DNA from: Coriobacteriaceae bacterium
GTDB lineage: Bacteria; Actinomycetota; Coriobacteriia; Coriobacteriales; QAMH01
Assembly (NCBI GenBank): GCA_021203765.1
Contig: JAJQAN010000028.1
Span: forward strand, 1-42,308
Length of the DNA: 42,308 nucleotides
Direction of reading: 5' to 3'
Part shown: positions 24,943-32,392 of the stretch, piece by piece
Layout: each line of letters opens with the position of its first letter
How positions within the stretch are numbered: position 1 is the first letter of the stretch
Notes under the pieces: generated by a model
The model's database searches: none
The model's input: only the letters and a program-made list of their open reading frames with translations
What the model was told of the DNA's origin: nothing
Made by a program: the position numbers and the translations under genes

Positions 24943-24995
24943 AGTATTAGTAGACCAGGTACGCAAAAGTTGACCTGTTCGAAAGAAGGCTCGAC

Positions 24996-25325
24996 ATGGC
25001 TAACGAACATGTATGCCCGTGCACCGCAGGCTGTCCGCTCCAGAATGTGATGAACGCACTCGGCGGCAAATGGAAGATGTCCATCCTCTGCTCGGTCTTG
25101 AACGACGGACCGGTGCGCTACAACGATTTGAAGCGCAAGATGGAGGGGATTTCGAACACGATGCTTTCGAAGTCCTTGAAAGAATTGGAAGAAGATGGGC
25201 TTGTGGAGCGGAACGAGTACCTGGAGATACCGGTCCGCGTCGAATACGAGGCAACAGACAAGACGCGGTCTTTGACGCCGATCCTGTCCGAGCTTGCCGT
25301 GTGGAGCGGCGAGAACATGAACTAG
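24996..25325 (+). CDS. HxlR-family winged-helix transcriptional regulator
   Basis: 109 aa. The family pattern is plain: CPLQNVMNALGGKWKMSILC, then GPVRYNDLKRKMEGISNTMLSKSLKELEEDGLVER, then an RVEYEATDKTRSLTPIL wing. Members bind DNA as dimers and often sense redox or electrophile stress through an N-terminal cysteine; here C7, C9 and C13 are candidates. Divergent from the radical-SAM-like gene across a 134-bp gap containing an operator-like palindrome. Confidence 0.92.
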   Translation: MANEHVCPCTAGCPLQNVMNALGGKWKMSILCSVLNDGPVRYNDLKRKMEGISNTMLSKSLKELEEDGLVERNEYLEIPVRVEYEATDKTRSLTPILSELAVWSGENMN

Positions 25326-25350
25326 CAACGACCGAACACACGCTTACAAA

Positions 25351-25379
25351 AAGAGCCGGCTTCACGCCGGCTCTTTTTT
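25351..25379. terminator. Bidirectional rho-independent terminator (hxlR / rplL)
   Basis: AAGAGCCGGC-TTCAC-GCCGGCTCTT is followed by T-runs on both strands (TTTTTC on plus, TTTTTGT on minus), serving the convergent hxlR and rplL genes. A second 10-bp hairpin (25393-25423) lies between it and rplL. Confidence 0.92.
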
Positions 25380-25430
25380 CTTTCCCCTTTTTAAGAGGAT
25401 GCCCAGACCAGGCGCACCCCCTTAAGCAAC

Positions 25431-25811
25431 TTACTTCAGAGAGACAGTCGCGCCTGCCTCTTCGAACTGGCTCTGGGCATCCTCGGCGTCTTCCTTCTTG
25501 GCACCTTCCAGGATCGTGGTCGGGGCACCCTCGACCATCTCCTTGGCCTCCTTCAGCCCGAGGTTGGTGAGATCGCGGACGACCTTGATGACGGCGATCT
25601 TGTTCTCGCCGAAGCCTTCGAGGACGACGTCGAATTCGCTCTTGTCGTCGGCAGGGGCGCCGGCATCTCCACCGGCAGCCGGAGCGGCGGCAACGGCCGC
25701 AACCGGGGCGGCTGCGGAAACGCCGAAGGTCTCCTCCAGATCGGAGACGAGTTCGGACAGTTCAAGTGCGGACAGACCTTTGATACCTTCGAGAATTTCA
25801 TCCTTCGTCAT
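25431..25811 (-). CDS. rplL: 50S ribosomal protein L7/L12
   Basis: 126 aa stalk protein that recruits translation factors. N-terminal dimerisation domain ([19 protein letters not shown]), Ala/Pro-rich hinge, and C-terminal domain with [20 protein letters not shown]. Start ATG 25811; the track's extra seven residues are not conserved. Last gene of the L10-L7/L12 unit. Confidence 0.97.
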   Translation of the reverse strand: MTKDEILEGIKGLSALELSELVSDLEETFGVSAAAPVAAVAAAPAAGGDAGAPADDKSEFDVVLEGFGENKIAVIKVVRDLTNLGLKEAKEMVEGAPTTILEGAKKEDAEDAQSQFEEAGATVSLK

Positions 25812-25877
25812 AACTAAAACCTTTCTCCACAAAGCAGCATCCCTGCTGCACTCACGAACAAACCTGGGTGACAGCGC

Positions 25878-26405
25878 TTACGCTGCCTCGTCTTGCTTTT
25901 GGTCGGCGATTGCCTTGACGGCGCGCGCAAAGGATTCGACCGGCCCGTTGCAGACACGCGCGATACCGGTGAGCGGTGCCTGTAGCGTGCTGAGCAGCTG
26001 CGCGACCAGAACCTCCTTGGGTGGCAGATCCGCGATGCGCAGCGCCTCGTCCTTGCTGACCGGCTCGCCATCGACCAGGCCGGCCTTCATTTCGAGGGCT
26101 TCGTGATCTTCGGCGAACTTCTTGATCACCCGCGCCGGCGCAGAGATGTCGTCGTCACAAAAGACGAACGCCGTCGGCCCGACCAAGACGTCTGCCATGG
26201 CGGGCAGCTTGAGCTCTGCGAGCGCACGGGCGGCCAGGCGGTTCTTGTACACGTGCATGTGTCCGCCGGCCTGGCGTATGTCGCCGCGGAGTTGCTGGAC
26301 TTCCTTGACGGTCAGTCCGCGTGAATTGATGAACCAGCAGCCGGCACTGTCCTTGAACTGCTCGGAGATCTCTTCGACCTGCTGTTCCTTTTCTGCAGTT
26401 GCCAT
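25878..26405 (-). CDS. rplJ: 50S ribosomal protein L10
   Basis: 175 aa base of the ribosomal stalk. LMNxRGL-type segment appears as WFINSRGLTVKEVQQLRGDIR with VYKNRLAARAL following. GAGGAGG lies upstream of ATG 26405; the 22 extra residues of the track lie in the leader. Expression is expected to be controlled by L10-L7/L12 binding to the leader RNA. Confidence 0.97.
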   Translation of the reverse strand: MATAEKEQQVEEISEQFKDSAGCWFINSRGLTVKEVQQLRGDIRQAGGHMHVYKNRLAARALAELKLPAMADVLVGPTAFVFCDDDISAPARVIKKFAEDHEALEMKAGLVDGEPVSKDEALRIADLPPKEVLVAQLLSTLQAPLTGIARVCNGPVESFARAVKAIADQKQDEAA

Positions 26406-26428
26406 ACACACCTCCTCTCTATACAAAA

Positions 26429-26458
26429 CGACCCCCGCTGCAAAAACAGTGAGGGTCG
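26429..26458 (-). terminator. Attenuator-like hairpin before rplJ
   Basis: On the minus strand CGACCCTC-a-CTG / CAG-c-GGGGGTCG forms a stem followed directly by TTTTG, about 25 nt before the rplJ start. Its position between the L10 leader and the gene fits an attenuator whose use depends on leader folding. Confidence 0.6.
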
Positions 26459-26494
26459 AGGAAGTGTGCACTCAAAAACGTGCGACTTGCTGTC

Positions 26495-26605
26495 GACCAC
26501 CTCGGCGGGCGGGACATCGTGCGTCCCCTTCGGCCCTTGCGGACACCGGCTGTCTTTGGTAGCGGGTAAACCTTCTATCTGAACCACTCGAAAACGAGCG
26601 GACAG
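26495..26605 (-). promoter_or_regulatory. Ribosomal protein L10 leader
   Basis: The minus strand between the promoter and rplJ carries the L10-leader-like blocks CCAAAGACAGCCGGTG and CCGCCCGCCGAGGT separated by small hairpins (for example GGGAC/GTCCC). Such leaders bind L10(L7/L12)4 to repress rplJL. Recognised by sequence pattern and place; not folded by program. Confidence 0.75.
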
Positions 26606-26634
26606 ATTGTAGCGCGACGGAAACCTGAATGCAA
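26606..26634 (-). promoter_or_regulatory. Promoter of rplJL
   Basis: TTGCAT (26629-26634) and TACAAT (26606-26611) on the minus strand, spaced by exactly 17 nt, directly upstream of the L10 leader. The rplJL unit can therefore be transcribed separately from rplKA. Confidence 0.8.
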
Positions 26635-26662
26635 ACAGGGTCCGTGCGGCACCTGAACGGGG

Positions 26663-27373
26663 CTAGGCCTCGTCGTAGCGCCGCGTGATTTCCGGGTTGA
26701 TGGAGATGCCCGGGCCCATCGTCGTGCTCGTCGAGATGGACTTGACGTAGCGTCCTTTCGCCGAAGAGGGCTTGGCGCGCAGAATCTCATCGTAGAGCGT
26801 TCCGTAGTTCTGCGCGAGCTGCTCGGCCGTAAAGGAGACCTTGCCGCAGACGACATGGCAGATACCGAAGCGGTCGGCGCGGTATTCGACCTTGCCTCCC
26901 TTGACCTCGGCGACGGCCTTGGCCACATCCGTTGTGACGGTACCGAGTTTGGGGTTCGGCATGAGGGAGCGCGGGCCTAGGATCTTGCCGAGCTTGCCGA
27001 CCTTGGACATCATGTCCGGCGTGGCGATTGCGGCGTCGAAATCGAGCATGCCGCCCTGGACGTCTTGGACCAGGTCGTCGCCACCGACGATGTCGGCACC
27101 GGCATCCTGGGCTTCCTTAGCCTTGTCGCCTTCGGCGAAGACGGCGACGCGGACGCTGCGGCCGGTGCCGTTTGGCAGGGATACCGAGCCACGGATCTGC
27201 TGGTCGGCCTGGCGGGTATCGATGTTCAGGCGGAAATTGACCTCCACCGTCTCATCGAACTTGGCCTCGGTCAGCTCCTTAGCCAAGGTGAAGGCCTCGA
27301 GCGGGGTGTAGAGCTTGTCCTGCTCGATCTTTTCGTAGTTTTCCTTGTACTTCTTGCCGTGTCGTTTTGCCAT
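26663..27373 (-). CDS. rplA: 50S ribosomal protein L1
   Basis: 236 aa. [15 protein letters not shown] at the N-terminus, [18 protein letters not shown] and [15 protein letters not shown] are L1 signatures. L1 forms the mobile stalk at the ribosomal E site and usually represses its own operon by binding the mRNA leader. ATG 27373 has GAGGAGGAGAG upstream; the track's 31 extra residues are not conserved. In the 125-nt gap to rplK a stem GGGCCTG/CAGGCCC (27401-27434) is present. Confidence 0.97.
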   Translation of the reverse strand: MAKRHGKKYKENYEKIEQDKLYTPLEAFTLAKELTEAKFDETVEVNFRLNIDTRQADQQIRGSVSLPNGTGRSVRVAVFAEGDKAKEAQDAGADIVGGDDLVQDVQGGMLDFDAAIATPDMMSKVGKLGKILGPRSLMPNPKLGTVTTDVAKAVAEVKGGKVEYRADRFGICHVVCGKVSFTAEQLAQNYGTLYDEILRAKPSSAKGRYVKSISTSTTMGPGISINPEITRRYDEA

Positions 27374-27498
27374 GTTCTCTCTCCTCCTCGTGGTCGTAGC
27401 GGGCCTGGCCGACCCTTCCACTTGCCGCAGGCCCATCGAGAGCCGGCGGTCAATCCACACCCGCAACCCGACAGGTGCCGGGCACGGATGCTTGCAAC

Positions 27499-27939
27499 CT
27501 AGTCGAGCGCACCTTCCTCGATCTCGACGCCCATCGAGCGGGCGGTGCCCGCGACGATCTTCATGGCCGCCTTGATGTCGTTGGCGTTGAGGTCGGGCAT
27601 CTTGGTCTCGGCGATGGACTGCAGTTGCTCCTTGGTGAGCGTGCCGACCTTGACGTCCTGCGGGACACCGGAGCCCTTGTCGATCTTGAGGGCTTCGCGG
27701 ATGAGAACGGCCGCCGGCGGTGTCTTGCAGATAAAGTCGAAGGACTTGTCCTCGTAGACCGTGATCTCGACCGGAATGATGGTGTTGCCCTTGTCCTGCG
27801 TCTCGGCGTTGAAGGCCTGGCAGAACTGCATGATGTTGACGCCGTGGGCGCCCAAGGCAGGACCGACGGGCGGGGCCGGGTTGGCCTGTCCTGCCGGAAT
27901 CTGCAGCTTGATGAATCCTGAGACTGGTTTGTCAGCCAT
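27499..27939 (-). CDS. rplK: 50S ribosomal protein L11
   Basis: 146 aa. [20 protein letters not shown] and [18 protein letters not shown] are the classic L11 N-terminal motif; the C-terminal domain binds the GTPase-associated rRNA. Follows nusG as in most bacteria. A stem GTACCCG/CGGGTAC (27959-27977) lies just upstream of the ribosome site. Confidence 0.97.
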   Translation of the reverse strand: MADKPVSGFIKLQIPAGQANPAPPVGPALGAHGVNIMQFCQAFNAETQDKGNTIIPVEITVYEDKSFDFICKTPPAAVLIREALKIDKGSGVPQDVKVGTLTKEQLQSIAETKMPDLNANDIKAAMKIVAGTARSMGVEIEEGALD

Positions 27940-27999
27940 CGTGCTTCCTTACTCACAAGTACCCGGCATGCGGGTACGCTTTTTGCTCTATCGCGAAAA

Positions 28000-28047
28000 C
28001 AGCGCTACGGTGAGAAGCTCCCCGTCCACATCGGGGCACCGTCGCTG
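28000..28047 (-). promoter_or_regulatory. Candidate L1-binding autoregulatory structure in the nusG-rplK gap
   Basis: On the minus strand CAGCG-a-CGGTG pairs with CACCG-ta-CGCTG (a G intervenes) as an outer stem. Inside lies CCCCG-ATGTGGA-CGGGG followed by AGCTTCT. Two helices joined by an asymmetric purine-rich loop upstream of rplK is what an L1 mRNA target looks like. Pairing is seen; L1 binding is inference. Confidence 0.5.
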
Positions 28048-28060
28048 AGTTCTTACCTCT

Positions 28061-28591
28061 CTAAATGCGCGCGACCTGTTCGAAACTCAGCTCGACCGGC
28101 GTCTCGCGGCCGAAGATCGAAACCATGACCTTGACCTTGCCGGATTCCACGTTGACCTCGGAGATGGTGCCGTCGAAGTCCGCCAGCGGTCCGCTGACGA
28201 CCTGCACGGCCATGCCCGTCTCCAAGTCGGTGGAGGTCTTCTTGGGAGCATCCGCCGGGGTGCGCTTGGTGATCTTGCCGATCTCCTCGCGCGTGAGCGC
28301 TGCCGGCTTTCCGCCGCTGCCGACGAAGCCGGTGACGCCCGGCGTACTGCGAAGCGTGCCCCAGACCTGGTCGTCCAGGTCCGCATGGACGATGACGTAG
28401 CCGGGGAAGACCTTCTTGTCCGTGGTAACGCGCTTGCCGCCTTCTTTGATCTCGGTGACCTCTTCGGTGGGAATCAAGACGTCAGTGATGCGGTCCTGAA
28501 GGCCCTGCGTCTCGATGCTATGCTCAATGTTTGCTTTGACCCGCTTTTCGTACCCGGAATAGGTATGCAGGACGTACCATTTCCTCGCCAT
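28061..28591 (-). CDS. nusG: Transcription termination/antitermination factor NusG
   Basis: 176 aa. [20 protein letters not shown] begins the NGN domain; [16 protein letters not shown] follows; the C-terminal KOW domain contains [17 protein letters not shown]. Couples RNA polymerase to Rho or the ribosome. Starts 3 nt after the secE stop, so the two are co-translated. Confidence 0.97.
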   Translation of the reverse strand: MARKWYVLHTYSGYEKRVKANIEHSIETQGLQDRITDVLIPTEEVTEIKEGGKRVTTDKKVFPGYVIVHADLDDQVWGTLRSTPGVTGFVGSGGKPAALTREEIGKITKRTPADAPKKTSTDLETGMAVQVVSGPLADFDGTISEVNVESGKVKVMVSIFGRETPVELSFEQVARI

Positions 28592-28594
28592 GTG

Positions 28595-28900
28595 CTAACT
28601 CCCGAGATCGGCGATCCAGTCGAGCGGGATGATGATGATGTTGTCGATGATGGCGATGATCACGCCGAAAAAGACCAAGGCGCCGACGACGACGAGGCTC
28701 GCGTTGATGAGCTCCCGACGGGTCGGCCAGACGACGCGCTGCATCTCGCTGCGCACGCCCCGAAGATAGTTGACGAAGCGCGTCCACAGACTCGGTTTGG
28801 CCGCTTTGCCGCCCTTGCCCTTGGCAGGCTGCTTGGCTTTGGCCTTGACCGGGGCCTTCTGCGACGAGTTCTTCTTCTGTGTCTGCTTCTTCTGTGCCAT
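28595..28900 (-). CDS. secE: Preprotein translocase subunit SecE
   Basis: 101 aa. A Lys/Ala-rich N-terminal half (KKQTQKKNSSQKAPVKAKAK) precedes the SecE core FVNYLRGVRSEMQRVVWPTRREL and one transmembrane helix. Clamps SecY in the Sec channel. Sits between tRNA-Trp and nusG in the standard order. Confidence 0.95.
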   Translation of the reverse strand: MAQKKQTQKKNSSQKAPVKAKAKQPAKGKGGKAAKPSLWTRFVNYLRGVRSEMQRVVWPTRRELINASLVVVGALVFFGVIIAIIDNIIIIPLDWIADLGS

Positions 28901-28976
28901 AGCCTTCCGTCCAATATCAGGGGATGCAATCTACATCCCCGTCGAAGTGCCGCCCGATGAGGCGGCTTTTTGTTTC

Positions 28977-29053
28977 TGGCACCCCAGGGAGGACTCGAAC
29001 CCCCAACATCCGGTTTTGGAGACCGGCGCTCTACCAATTGGAGCTACTGGGGT
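28977..29053 (-). tRNA. tRNA-Trp (anticodon CCA)
   Basis: Acceptor ACCCCAG/CTGGGGT, anticodon loop with CCA within CCGGT-CTCCAAA-ACCGG, T-loop TTCGAGT and encoded CCA end. Lies between rpmG and secE, probably in one transcript. Confidence 0.97.
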
Positions 29054-29085
29054 GTGCAAAAGCACCGTGCGTACTCGTGAGGATA

Positions 29086-29235
29086 CTAGCGGGTCTCCTT
29101 GTGCAGCGTGTGATGACCGCACCACTTGCAGTATTTCATGTATTCGACACGATCGGGGCTGCTCTGTTTGTTCTTGGTGGTCGTGTAGTTACGACGCTTG
29201 CAATCGGAGCAGGCCAAGGTAACCATCGTACGCAT
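29086..29235 (-). CDS. rpmG: 50S ribosomal protein L33
   Basis: 49 aa. [18 protein letters not shown] and [15 protein letters not shown] give the two CxxC pairs of the zinc-binding (C+) form of L33. ATG 29235 is used, with GAGGAGGG upstream; the longer start in the track enters the tuf terminator. Confidence 0.95.
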   Translation of the reverse strand: MRTMVTLACSDCKRRNYTTTKNKQSSPDRVEYMKYCKWCGHHTLHKETR

Positions 29236-29257
29236 GAAAACCCTCCTCTGTACGCAC

Positions 29258-29292
29258 AAAAAGCCTGGCAACTTTCAAGCAAGCTGCCAGGC
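29258..29292 (-). terminator. Terminator after tuf
   Basis: GCCTGGCA and TGCCAGGC form an 8-bp stem on the minus strand followed by TTTTTGT, between tuf and rpmG. Read-through to rpmG-secE-nusG is possible, since I see no strong separate promoter in the short gap. Confidence 0.85.
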
Positions 29293-29324
29293 CGTTATGC
29301 GCGTTTAAATAGTTCCGGTAGGTA

Positions 29325-30527
29325 CTAGTCGAGAATCTTGGTGACCTTGCCGGAGCCGACCGTACGTCCGCCTTCGCGGATAGCGAACTTGAGCCCTTCC
29401 TCCATGGCGACCGGATGGATGAGCTCGCCGGTGATGGTGACGTTGTCGCCAGGCATAACCATTTCCGTGCCCTCCGGCAGCGTGACCGTGCCGGTGATGT
29501 CGGTGGTACGGAAGTAGAACTGCGGGCGATAGTTCGTGAAGAACGGCGTGTGACGTCCGCCTTCGTCCTTGGTGAGGACGTAGACCTGGCCCTCGAACTT
29601 GGCATGCGGTGTGACCGAACCGGGCTTGCAGACGACCTGACCGCGCTCGATGTCTTCGCGCTTGGTGCCGCGCAGCAGAAGCCCGATGTTGTCGCCGGCC
29701 TCGGCGGAGTCCAGGATCTTGCGGAACATCTCGACGCCGGTGACGACGGTGCTCTGCGTGTCGCGGATGCCGACGATGTCGACCTCGTCGTTCATGCTGA
29801 TGGTGCCGCGCTCGACACGGCCGGTGGCGACGGTGCCACGACCGGTGATGGTGAAGACATCCTCGATGGCCATGAGGAACGGCTTGTCGACGTCGCGCTC
29901 GGGGGTCGGGATGTTCTCGTCGACCGCATCCATGAGCGTCCAGATGGTCTCCTGCTCCTTGGGGTCGCCTTCAAGCGCCTTGAGGGCGGAGCCGCGGATG
30001 ACCGGGATCTCGTCGCCGGGGAAATCGTAGGAGGTAAGCAGGTCGCGGACCTCCATCTCGATGAGCTCGAGCAGCTCCTCGTCGTCGACCATGTCGCATT
30101 TGTTCAGGTAGACGATGATGTAGGGCACACCGACCTGACGGGCGAGTAGGATGTGCTCACGGGTCTGGGCCATCGGGCCGTCATCTGCGGCGATGACAAG
30201 GATCGCACCGTCCATCTGAGCCGCGCCGGTGATCATGTTCTTGACATAGTCGGCATGGCCCGGGCAGTCGACGTGTGCATAATGGCGCTTGTCGGTTTCG
30301 TACTCGATGTGGGCGATGGAGATCGTGATGCCGCGTTCACGTTCTTCCGGTGCCTTGTCGATGTCCTCAAACGGGGTGAAGTCCGCCTTGGCGGTGCCGT
30401 GAGAACCGTCGTTTTCAGACAGGGTCTTGGAGATCGCAGCAGTCAGCGTGGTCTTGCCATGGTCGACATGACCGATGGTGCCGATGTTGACATGCGGCTT
30501 TGTGCGTTCGAACTTTTCTTTAGACAT
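29325..30527 (-). CDS. tuf: Elongation factor Tu
   Basis: 400 aa GTPase delivering aminoacyl-t[29 protein letters not shown] and NKCDMVDD are the G-motifs; [12 protein letters not shown] and the [18 protein letters not shown] end are typical. Downstream of a cluster of three tRNA genes, as in many bacteria. This is the ordinary factor; SelB replaces it for Sec-tRNA. Confidence 0.98.
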   Translation of the reverse strand: MSKEKFERTKPHVNIGTIGHVDHGKTTLTAAISKTLSENDGSHGTAKADFTPFEDIDKAPEERERGITISIAHIEYETDKRHYAHVDCPGHADYVKNMITGAAQMDGAILVIAADDGPMAQTREHILLARQVGVPYIIVYLNKCDMVDDEELLELIEMEVRDLLTSYDFPGDEIPVIRGSALKALEGDPKEQETIWTLMDAVDENIPTPERDVDKPFLMAIEDVFTITGRGTVATGRVERGTISMNDEVDIVGIRDTQSTVVTGVEMFRKILDSAEAGDNIGLLLRGTKREDIERGQVVCKPGSVTPHAKFEGQVYVLTKDEGGRHTPFFTNYRPQFYFRTTDITGTVTLPEGTEMVMPGDNVTITGELIHPVAMEEGLKFAIREGGRTVGSGKVTKILD

Positions 30528-30618
30528 CTTATCCTCCTCGATATCTTGCTCGCGCCCTGCCCTGCAGGACGATGACGGCCTAAACTCTATCTCGTGCGCT
30601 TGTCGCGCATCCGTACCT

Positions 30619-30695
30619 TGGTAGCGGTGACTGGATTCGAACCAGTGACATCACGGGTATGAACCGTGTGCTCTAGCCAACTGAGCTACACCGCC
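30619..30695 (-). tRNA. tRNA-Met, elongator type (anticodon CAU)
   Basis: GGCGGTG/CACCGCT acceptor (first pair G-U), anticodon loop TTCATAC with CAT, T-loop TTCGAAT and CCA end. The three consecutive G-C pairs of initiator anticodon stems are absent, so elongator Met is preferred; Ile2 (k2C) cannot be fully excluded. Confidence 0.9.
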
Positions 30696-30707
30696 AGATA
30701 AAGCAAG

Positions 30708-30782
30708 TGGTGCCTGTGACCGGATTTGAACCGGTGGCCTCTTCCTTACCAAGGAAGTGCTCTACCCCTGAGCTACACAGGC
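30708..30782 (-). tRNA. tRNA-Thr (anticodon GGU)
   Basis: GCCTGTG/CACAGGC acceptor, CTTCC-TTGGTAA-GGAAG anticodon arm with GGT, T-loop TTCAAAT and encoded CCA. 12 nt from tRNA-Met. Confidence 0.97.
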
Positions 30783-30784
30783 AA

Positions 30785-30869
30785 TGGTGGGCGCGCTTGG
30801 ATTCGAACCAAGGTAGGCATAGCCAACGGGTTTACAGCCCGTCCCCTTTAACCACTCGGGCACACGCCC
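30785..30869 (-). tRNA. tRNA-Tyr (anticodon GUA)
   Basis: GGGCGTG/CGCGCCC acceptor, ACGGG-CTGTAAA-CCCGT anticodon arm with GTA, a long variable arm (class II) and encoded CCA. First gene of the tRNA-tuf transcript. Confidence 0.97.
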
Positions 30870-30947
30870 ATGAAGCTGTTTATGCGCATCGCTGCGCCTT
30901 TCAAGTTGCGTGCTTGCCAACGGGAAAAACCCGCAGAGCGGCTGAAA

Positions 30948-30976
30948 ATACTACGCTGAACCAATGCGCATGTCAA
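30948..30976 (-). promoter_or_regulatory. Strong promoter of the tRNA-tuf transcript
   Basis: TTGACA (30971-30976) and TAGTAT (30948-30953) on the minus strand with a 17-nt spacer, about 79 nt upstream of tRNA-Tyr. Near-consensus, as expected for tRNA and tuf genes. Confidence 0.85.
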
Positions 30977-31025
30977 CGAATTTATACGAAAGCCACGCCG
31001 CCGGGCGTAACCATGAACCTGCAGG

Positions 31026-31101
31026 TGGTGCCAGTGGAGGGACTCGAACCCCCAACCGTCTGCTTACAAGGCAGCTGCTCTACCATTGGAGCTACACTGG
31101 C
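31026..31101 (-). tRNA. tRNA-Thr (anticodon UGU)
   Basis: GCCAGTG/CACTGGC acceptor, anticodon loop CTTGTAA with TGT, T-loop TTCGAGT and encoded CCA. 35 nt after the yacP stop, so perhaps the tail of that operon; it lies upstream of the promoter for the tRNA-Tyr group. Confidence 0.97.
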
Positions 31102-31136
31102 AGTCCAGGCGTGCTAGGCAGTGTAACACACCGTAT

Positions 31137-31679
31137 TCAGTCGTCACGGACCATCCGGGAGAGTCGTTCTGCGACTTCGGGGTCGATGCGGTCGGCCAAC
31201 GTGCGCTTGCCGTGCAGGTTGGCATCGCTATCCTGCTGCTCTTCGTAGGTCTGGTTGGTCGAACGAGCGAAGTCGGAGGCGGACATGCGGGTGACTCCCC
31301 CGCCGAACACGGTGCTCTGTATGGCGAAGTCCGAGGACACGACGACGGCCTCGAAGCCGGAGTCGCGGGCGTCGTGGGCGAGCTTTTCGATGACCGAGTC
31401 GGCGCTGACCCCGGTGGGCGAGAAGATGACCTCGATGCCCGCCTTGTGCTCCGGGGCGCCGTCCGAGGAGGGGTTGCCAGCCCCGTCGAAGACGACCGTG
31501 CAGCGCTCGTAGTCGCCACGGGCGAAGGTCGCCGCGTCGCTTATCAGCGTCTCACGTGCCGCGTTCCAACCCTCCCCGCCGTCGAAGTCGTCTCCGAGCG
31601 AACGGTAGCGGTCGTTGTTGCGTATGACGTTGTAGCCGTCCACGATGAGCATCAGGTGGCGTTGCATTGTCTCATCCAT
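31137..31679 (-). CDS. yacP: NYN-domain protein, YacP/Rae1 type
   Basis: 180 aa. LMLIVDGYNVIRNNDRYRSL, CTVVFDGAG and VVVSSDFAIQSTVFGGG place the acidic residues of a PIN-like NYN ribonuclease; in Bacillus, YacP (Rae1) is a ribosome-associated endoribonuclease. It follows rlmB, a common arrangement. The start is uncertain: ATG 31679 overlaps rlmB by 28 nt, while ATG 31652 forms a TGATG junction with the rlmB stop and would begin MLIVDGYNVI, closer to family starts. Confidence 0.88.
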   Translation of the reverse strand: MDETMQRHLMLIVDGYNVIRNNDRYRSLGDDFDGGEGWNAARETLISDAATFARGDYERCTVVFDGAGNPSSDGAPEHKAGIEVIFSPTGVSADSVIEKLAHDARDSGFEAVVVSSDFAIQSTVFGGGVTRMSASDFARSTNQTYEEQQDSDANLHGKRTLADRIDPEVAERLSRMVRDD

Positions 31680-32392
31680 TCATACGCGATAGCCGTAGTG
31701 GCCTGGGCGACGTTGAGGGAGGCGATCTTGCCGACCTGGGGCAGCGAGACGAGCAAGTCGCAGGTCTCCTCGCAGAGGCGGCTTAAGCCCTCCCCTTCCG
31801 AGCCAACGACCAGGACGATACGTCCGGAAAGCGAGGCCTCCCAGACGTTTTGGGGCGCCTTCTCGCTTGCACCGACGATCCAGAAGCCCTCCTTCTTGAG
31901 GGATTCGAGGCTGCGCACAAGGTTGGCCTCGCGGGCGATCGGCAGATGCGCGACAGCCCCGGCCGAGGTCTTGTAGGCGGCCGCGTTGATCTGGGCGTTG
32001 CGCTTGTTGGGAATGAGAAGCCCACACGCACCGACGGCCTCGGCGCTGCGGGCAATCGCCCCGAAGTTGCCGGCATCGGTGACGTGGTCGGTGGCAATGA
32101 TGAGGGCGTTTTCGGCACCGACGGCCGCCTGCACCAGATCGGGAAGACCGGCGTATTCGTAGGGTGCCATCTCCGCGACAATCCCCTGGTGAGCACCGCG
32201 GACAGAACGGGCGTCCAGCTCGTGTTTGGATACACGCTCGATGTCGATGCCCTGCTGGCGCGCCTGATCGAGCAGCGGCGCACAGCGCTTGTCGGCTGCG
32301 ACCTGGCCGCTGACATATATCTTGTGGAGCGGGGTGTGGGCCGCAAGCGCCTCGGTAAGCGCATGCTTGCCTTCGAGATACTCAGCTTCCAT
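31652..32392 (-). CDS. rlmB: 23S rRNA (guanosine-2'-O-)-methyltransferase RlmB (TrmH/SpoU family)
   Basis: 246 aa. N-terminal substrate-binding start YLEGKHALTEAL; SPOUT motifs TDAGNFGAIARSAEA, VLVVGSEGEGLSRL and IASLNVAQATTAIAYEW (the common NVS is NVA here). Expected to methylate a conserved guanosine of the peptidyl-transferase P loop. ATG 32392 overlaps the cysS stop by 11 nt; the track's 96-residue extension is a shadow of cysS. Confidence 0.92.
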   Translation of the reverse strand: MEAEYLEGKHALTEALAAHTPLHKIYVSGQVAADKRCAPLLDQARQQGIDIERVSKHELDARSVRGAHQGIVAEMAPYEYAGLPDLVQAAVGAENALIIATDHVTDAGNFGAIARSAEAVGACGLLIPNKRNAQINAAAYKTSAGAVAHLPIAREANLVRSLESLKKEGFWIVGASEKAPQNVWEASLSGRIVLVVGSEGEGLSRLCEETCDLLVSLPQVGKIASLNVAQATTAIAYEWMRQCNAT

